This document shows, piece by piece, positions 60,407-64,000 of a DNA stretch of 64,000 bases (the stretch's first letter is position 1; each line of letters opens with the position of its first letter). A program made the position numbers and the translations under genes. The stretch covers positions 124,001-188,000 of the forward strand of contig NZ_JANHLC010000007.1 of the NCBI RefSeq assembly GCF_028682395.1, given 5' to 3'. The notes under the pieces were generated by a model, which was not told the origin of the DNA, searched no databases, and saw nothing but the letters and a program-made list of their open reading frames with translations. The DNA comes from Pseudomonas putida (GTDB lineage: Bacteria > Pseudomonadota > Gammaproteobacteria > Pseudomonadales > Pseudomonadaceae).

Positions 60407-61690
60407 ATGGAATCCCAGCCATGGTTGAAAGCAATGCAAAATGGCGAGTTGGGCGAGGCTAGGGCGAGGGCGTTTTTACTAGATCGCTTTTGGGTGCTTG
60501 AGCGGTCCGTCGATATTGAAGGGGCAGATCTAATAATCCAGCGCCGTCTTATGGGTCGAAGTTTGTTTGACAGGAGGGCGCCGGCGCTTGGGGTTGTTCA
60601 AGTTAAATTTTTTGCGCATTCCAGTACCACCCATTACGTCAGTCAGGCTTACGTGGTAGGGGAGGATAATAAACCGCGATTGGAATTTTTCCTCCTCTGT
60701 ATGTCAGGTGATGAAGATTCACCGGCCGTTCATCTTGTGACAGGGGTGGAGATCTTTGAGTCATTCGATTTGGTAGATGTCAATGGTGCTCTTAAGTATC
60801 GAGTATCATACAGGTATCTAAAATCCAGAAAGGACTTGTTGGTTGCTAACAAAAGATTGGCTTTGAATCGAATGGAATCTATCTTGCAGCAAGTCGACTT
60901 TGACAGGAATCGCCAATTTGTTTCTTGGGCGCTCCCACCAGTTGTTGAGGTTTCAAATGCAATAGTGCCTGTTTTTTTAGAGCCAATTGACAATTGGTGG
61001 GGTGATATACCTTCAGGGTTCAGAGAGTTAAAAGGCAAGGCTTGTTCTGCGCTGGATGTTATCGAGGAAGTGCATGGGAAGCTTGTCCAAATTATGGTCG
61101 AAGGTGATCCTCTAATCGCTGAAAAGATTGTTAGGGACATAGAATTTGAGTGTGGTGGCTATGGACGAGGCTGGGCCATTCCACTTCCGGACGATTTGTG
61201 TTCGGATGATTTCTTTCAGGCGTGTAGAATTCATCGGGTCATGGTGGATGCACTTCGCCGTGATGGGCTGCTCGACTCGTTTGTTGGATTTCGGGCAAGG
61301 CTGAAAAGGATATTTGTTGAGTTTCTTGAAGGGAAGATTCCTTTGGGGCCTAATGTGGTTTGTGTTATAGATATCAAATATTCGCTGGTTAACTTTGGGG
61401 TCAACTCGTGCAAAGTGAGATTGGAAGACGTTTGTGAATATTTTGGTCTTGCTTTTGAGTTGAATAAATATGGACATGTGCCGATATCAGGGAATAGGTA
61501 CTCTGGCATCGATAAATTAACAGACAGTCGTGTGCAAATGTACATAGTGGCGGGGCGATACAGTCTTTCTGATGTCGAGGGTCAGGATCTTTATGAGAAG
61601 TATAGCAATGCGGAGTTTAGTATCTATACTGAGTGTATGGATGGCTTGTTTGCTTTAAAATATGGCGATCCGTACTCTCTTGCGTGTTGA
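60407..61690 (+). CDS. DUF4365-like protein, partner of the helicase
   Basis: In this 427-residue protein, residues 10-70 (GELGEARARAFLLDRFWVLE, then SVDIEGADLIIQRR and GVVQVKF) fit the DUF4365 pattern of a PD-(D/E)xK fold: Glu in helix 1, Asp in EGADL, and Q-x-K as the catalytic pair. The rest is unrecognised and may be a specificity or oligomerisation part. Its DNA is much more AT-rich than the helicase gene, with codons such as ATA, AGA and TTA, so the two may have different histories or this part may be a recent acquisition. It probably shares a transcript with the helicase. Confidence 0.78.
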   Translation: MESQPWLKAMQNGELGEARARAFLLDRFWVLERSVDIEGADLIIQRRLMGRSLFDRRAPALGVVQVKFFAHSSTTHYVSQAYVVGEDNKPRLEFFLLCMSGDEDSPAVHLVTGVEIFESFDLVDVNGALKYRVSYRYLKSRKDLLVANKRLALNRMESILQQVDFDRNRQFVSWALPPVVEVSNAIVPVFLEPIDNWWGDIPSGFRELKGKACSALDVIEEVHGKLVQIMVEGDPLIAEKIVRDIEFECGGYGRGWAIPLPDDLCSDDFFQACRIHRVMVDALRRDGLLDSFVGFRARLKRIFVEFLEGKIPLGPNVVCVIDIKYSLVNFGVNSCKVRLEDVCEYFGLAFELNKYGHVPISGNRYSGIDKLTDSRVQMYIVAGRYSLSDVEGQDLYEKYSNAEFSIYTECMDGLFALKYGDPYSLAC

Positions 61691-61796
61691 TTATTCTGGT
61701 TTTTAACGAAAATTCAATAAGTCATTGAGCCCGATTTATCGTGCTGGCGATGTAGTGCTAGGTTTTGTACGAGAAGTATGGTCATCGAAAATTATG

Positions 61797-61925
61797 GTGG
61801 CGTGCTTGCCCCGCGATCTGCCGCAGCGCGGCAGCAAAGCCTGAATTTGCGGCATGTTTGACACTGTTTGATATCGGGTAAAGGAGCGCTTCGCACCCCA
61901 TCGCGGGGCAAGCTGCTCCCACAAA
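61797..61925. repeat. REP element pair (Pseudomonas type)
   Basis: GCTTGCCCCGCGATCTGCCG at about 61805-61824 and the inverted CGCACCCCATCGCGGGGCAA followed by GCTGCTCCCACAA (about 61890-61924) are the two arms of a classic fluorescens-group REP doublet of the 'GTGGGAGCAGCTTGCCCCGCGA' type, facing each other. Such pairs are often mobilised by RAYT transposases; none is encoded here. Confidence 0.8.
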
Positions 61926-62121
61926 ACTTTTCTAACAGAGCTTAGGTCAATTGCACAGCGTTCGACGGCGAGCAGCGAGTGATTGTTCAAAAATAAGATT
62001 GTTGATCGTTAGGCTGGGGGCATCTTTCTCAGAACATCCAATACATGCCCTTGGATATGACCTCGAATGTGCAATCCTCTGGAATTAAATGGATCTCCAT
62101 GGTCTATGAGAAGGCAGAAAT

Positions 62122-62185
62122 AATCAGATGAACAGCCTGCCCGACGACGCCCAAAGACTCTCAGAGGCGCCGAAGAACATTTTGA
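62122..62185. repeat. Island repeat, copy 3 core
   Basis: The core reads AATCAGATGAACAGCCTGCC, then CGACGACGCCCAAAGACTCT, then CAGAGGCGCCGAAGAACATT. It is followed, like copy 2, by a segment with CTCAGTTTTGCCCCCAGATA (62232-62251). It is the right border of the helicase module. Confidence 0.85.
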
Positions 62186-62551
62186 CATGGCTCTAGGACG
62201 GTGGTTTAAGACCATAAAAACAGATAATGCCCTCAGTTTTGCCCCCAGATACACGGGGTACGAGAGCCGTCGCAACCGGCGACTTCTCACGGACTCCAGT
62301 ATGGCAGTTGATGGCTTTCGGTATAATCCCTCATTGGATCTGGAGGTAGGGTGCAGGGCTCATCAAGGACAAGCTAATCCGCTCTCGTAGCAATCGCCCA
62401 ATGCAGCTGTTCAGGGTATATGTTGGCCCTGGGCAAACGATGCCGGTACGGGGAGAGACAGGCTGGCTGCTCACCACCGAAACGTCAGTGGCGGCGAAAG
62501 TAGGAACATGCCGTTTAGATTTCCAGGCTTGGCTGTTTGATCAATAAGGGC

Positions 62552-63313
62552 TTAAACCTCTGCTTCCCAGGGGCGACGCACGAATCGGACATAGACCCCC
62601 AGGGCGTCAACTGGTGATGAGTATTTCCTTACCCCGACGTCGGAGCTGATTAGAAGGATCGGTGCACTCGGTTTCGCGGGGACCTCAGTGACTAACCAAG
62701 GGGCGAGGCTTTGCACAGGCCGGTGTAGGAATGCTGTTTCGCGCCGTAGCCCCAGTGCCTCACGTACGTTCTCCTTCGAGGAACTGCGCACGTCTTTGCA
62801 ACTGATCCCCGCAAAGACCTGCAAGTGAGACGGACGCTCTCCCGCACCAGGTTCAAGTACACAGACGTCAAGCTCGTGTCGGGCCTTGCGGGGGGCGTTT
62901 CCCGGATATCCGCCGTAATGCGCCCAGCTCAGCGACTCAAACTCGACCGATGTCCAAGCTTCCCCTACTGGTCGGCCAGCGGCATCGAGCAGATCAAAGT
63001 GTGAGAATCTCTGGCGATCAGCTAGAGCTGGTTTACTCGCCACAATCACCTCAGACGCTTTACCTCCTTTGGAAGGTGGCCGATGAATGATTGACCCTTT
63101 AGGGTGTGCACGCCGAAATACCCTCAGCAAGCGAGCTAGAACCAGCATTTCGTACAGCTTATCGCGGGTCACCGCTTGTAGTTGCAGAGGGGGAGGCGCT
63201 TTCGCGGCAATATCGAAGAGCGCGCCCACGGCTTTGACCAAGTCAGGTGCTGCCGGTTGGTTCTTCTTATTTTTCTTGGTGCTTGCCGCCAGGGGTGATG
63301 GAGTGGTACTCAT
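62552..63313 (-). CDS. Hypothetical protein with nuclease-like motif
   Basis: This 253-residue protein is not recognised as a named family. It has a Lys-rich N-terminus, then a helix-rich part. Around residues 145-175, ARHELDVCVL followed by LQVFAGISCKDVRSSSKENV resembles the core of PD-(D/E)xK nucleases: Asp149 and Lys173 in beta-strands, but Ser171 where an acidic residue is usual. Another acidic candidate is Glu124/Glu126 (SVEFESLSW). Its ATG overlaps the stop of the preceding 156-residue gene, so the two form one operon. Position next to other defence-type cargo supports a role in DNA cleavage or defence (inference). Confidence 0.65.
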   Translation of the reverse strand: MSTTPSPLAASTKKNKKNQPAAPDLVKAVGALFDIAAKAPPPLQLQAVTRDKLYEMLVLARLLRVFRRAHPKGSIIHRPPSKGGKASEVIVASKPALADRQRFSHFDLLDAAGRPVGEAWTSVEFESLSWAHYGGYPGNAPRKARHELDVCVLEPGAGERPSHLQVFAGISCKDVRSSSKENVREALGLRRETAFLHRPVQSLAPWLVTEVPAKPSAPILLISSDVGVRKYSSPVDALGVYVRFVRRPWEAEV

Positions 63314-63780
63314 AAATCCTCGTTGGTCTCTCGTGGGAGAAATTTGAGCAACGCTTCCCGTAACGCAATTTGCTGCTTCGTCGGGCGCCGTCCAAGGTTA
63401 TGTCGTAGGTTGGTTTTTCGGTTGCCGACGCGCATATGCATTGACTCGACCTGCTGGTCGCGTGCGAGCAACTCGTTGAGTTCCCGGCGAACTGCCTGTT
63501 CGGTTCCGCTGTTCACCGGAAAAGCCAGCACCATCAGTAACGACAGGGCCTCTTCAAATCGCTCTTTGGTCTCGCTGCGCCTTGCGGCTTCCGCGTAGCC
63601 GCTGCTTGACCTATTACGCTGTGGCTCCTCTCCAAGGGGCTCATCAGGCTCGACTGGCGCGCTGAGCTTCGCCAGCTCCATGAACTGGTGCACCAATGGT
63701 CCCTCATACGTGCAAGCTCGTCGATGTATCTCGCGAAGTGCCTGTTCCAGGTCGTCCTCACCTCGTAATGTGATCTGCAT
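63310..63780 (-). CDS. Hypothetical protein, first gene of the nuclease-like operon
   Basis: This 156-residue, soluble, strongly helical and charged protein (LRGEDDLEQALREIHRRACT at the start; a Lys/Arg-rich C-terminus RHNLGRRPTKQQIALREALL) resembles no family I can name. A GAGGA ribosome-binding site precedes ATG 63780. Its stop overlaps the next start (ATGA). The opening motif and size would fit a regulator, small partner or antitoxin-like protein for the nuclease-like product; this is a guess from layout only. Confidence 0.6.
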   Translation of the reverse strand: MQITLRGEDDLEQALREIHRRACTYEGPLVHQFMELAKLSAPVEPDEPLGEEPQRNRSSSGYAEAARRSETKERFEEALSLLMVLAFPVNSGTEQAVRRELNELLARDQQVESMHMRVGNRKTNLRHNLGRRPTKQQIALREALLKFLPRETNEDL

Positions 63781-64000
63781 GTTTCCTCCATGATTGTTTC
63801 AGTGTCGTGGGTCAGACAGCTATGCCGTATTTTTTCAGAGACGATTGTGCGACCTTGACTCATCCACTGATGTCTCAAACTTCTGTCCTGCTGGCTCGGC
63901 AACCAGGTTTAACGCAGTATCGAGTCAGACTTAGTCTCTGAAGCAGCGCTGCTGAGCAGCCAAATCAGCGCAGGGGATTGCTTGACGTGTTCTGCCATGG
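63781..64000. other. Right-end flank
   Basis: This contains the presumed promoter of the two-gene minus-strand module. No coding sequence, repeat copy or RNA gene is recognised before the end of the window. Confidence 0.4.

Larger units (their letters stand above)
61691..62551. other. Non-coding junction with REP pair and island repeat copy 3
   Basis: No gene is supported. From left to right it holds an AT-rich end of the DUF4365 module, a REP pair (61797-61925), an AT-rich spacer, the third island repeat (about 62013-62310, core 62122-62185), and a GC-richer segment before the two-gene minus-strand module. A 93-codon minus-strand frame over the repeat is not considered a gene. Confidence 0.5.

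Noticed and set aside
62009..62290. A 93-codon minus-strand frame over repeat copy 3
   Set aside because: The corresponding frame is broken in copies 1 and 2, there is no ribosome-binding site, and the composition is Arg/Leu/Ser-rich without a family; the conserved DNA is better explained as a non-coding repeat.

Overview
The window is a high-GC Gram-negative chromosome segment that reads as Pseudomonas, most likely of the P. fluorescens/P. putida type. The basis is a close MexEF-OprN pump, a NosP/NahK pair (the PA1975/PA1976 type), an outer-membrane porin, the metR/metE pair, a five-gene fatty-acid cluster in the order known from P. putida, and REP-type intergenic repeats. No rRNA, tRNA or CRISPR was found.

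Layout. 0.3-3.6 kb: an azlCD amino-acid exporter, a LysR regulator and a Tat-exported agmatine-deiminase-family enzyme. 3.6-6.5 kb: an orphan gene of unlike composition, then an MFS exporter that seems to have lost its first helix, behind two palindromic operators. 6.5-13.0 kb: a surface module on the minus strand, with a TPR-sulfotransferase, a TPR-glycosyltransferase-like protein, an IS3 scar and an autotransporter. 13.8-20.3 kb: an OsmC-YcaO fusion, GNAT, LysR, VOC+GST and a divergent LysE/LysR pair. 20.4-21.6 kb: the dmeR-dmeF Co/Ni resistance pair with G-tract operators. 21.7-25.0 kb: divergent metR/metE. 25.3-33.2 kb: two facing operons for branched/short acyl-CoA degradation, followed by a porin. 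34.8-37.4 kb: two unrecognised proteins, one carrying six 30-residue repeats. 37.6-45.5 kb: nosP-nahK, a TPR protein, a bestrophin and a PTS-EIIC/EAL fusion. 45.6-51.6 kb: mexE-mexF-oprN with terminator. 51.8-53.4 kb: an FeS-type photolyase.

From about 53.6 kb to the end the segment changes to a patchwork accessory island. It holds a ParD antitoxin with a broken ParE, an intact prlF-yhaV toxin-antitoxin pair, the wreck of a His-Xaa-Ser (Hxs) peptide-maturation system, a two-gene helicase-nuclease plus DUF4365-like module that is the best candidate for an undescribed antiphage system, and another two-gene module with a nuclease-like motif. Three diverged copies of one non-coding repeat punctuate these cargo blocks, suggesting repeated insertion or recombination at one hotspot.

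The left and central parts combine export and efflux (azlCD, MFS, LysE, DmeF, MexEF-OprN), carbon and amino-acid metabolism and NO/c-di-GMP signalling. The right end is defence and stability cargo. Function calls rest on motifs and family knowledge read by eye; no database search was made.
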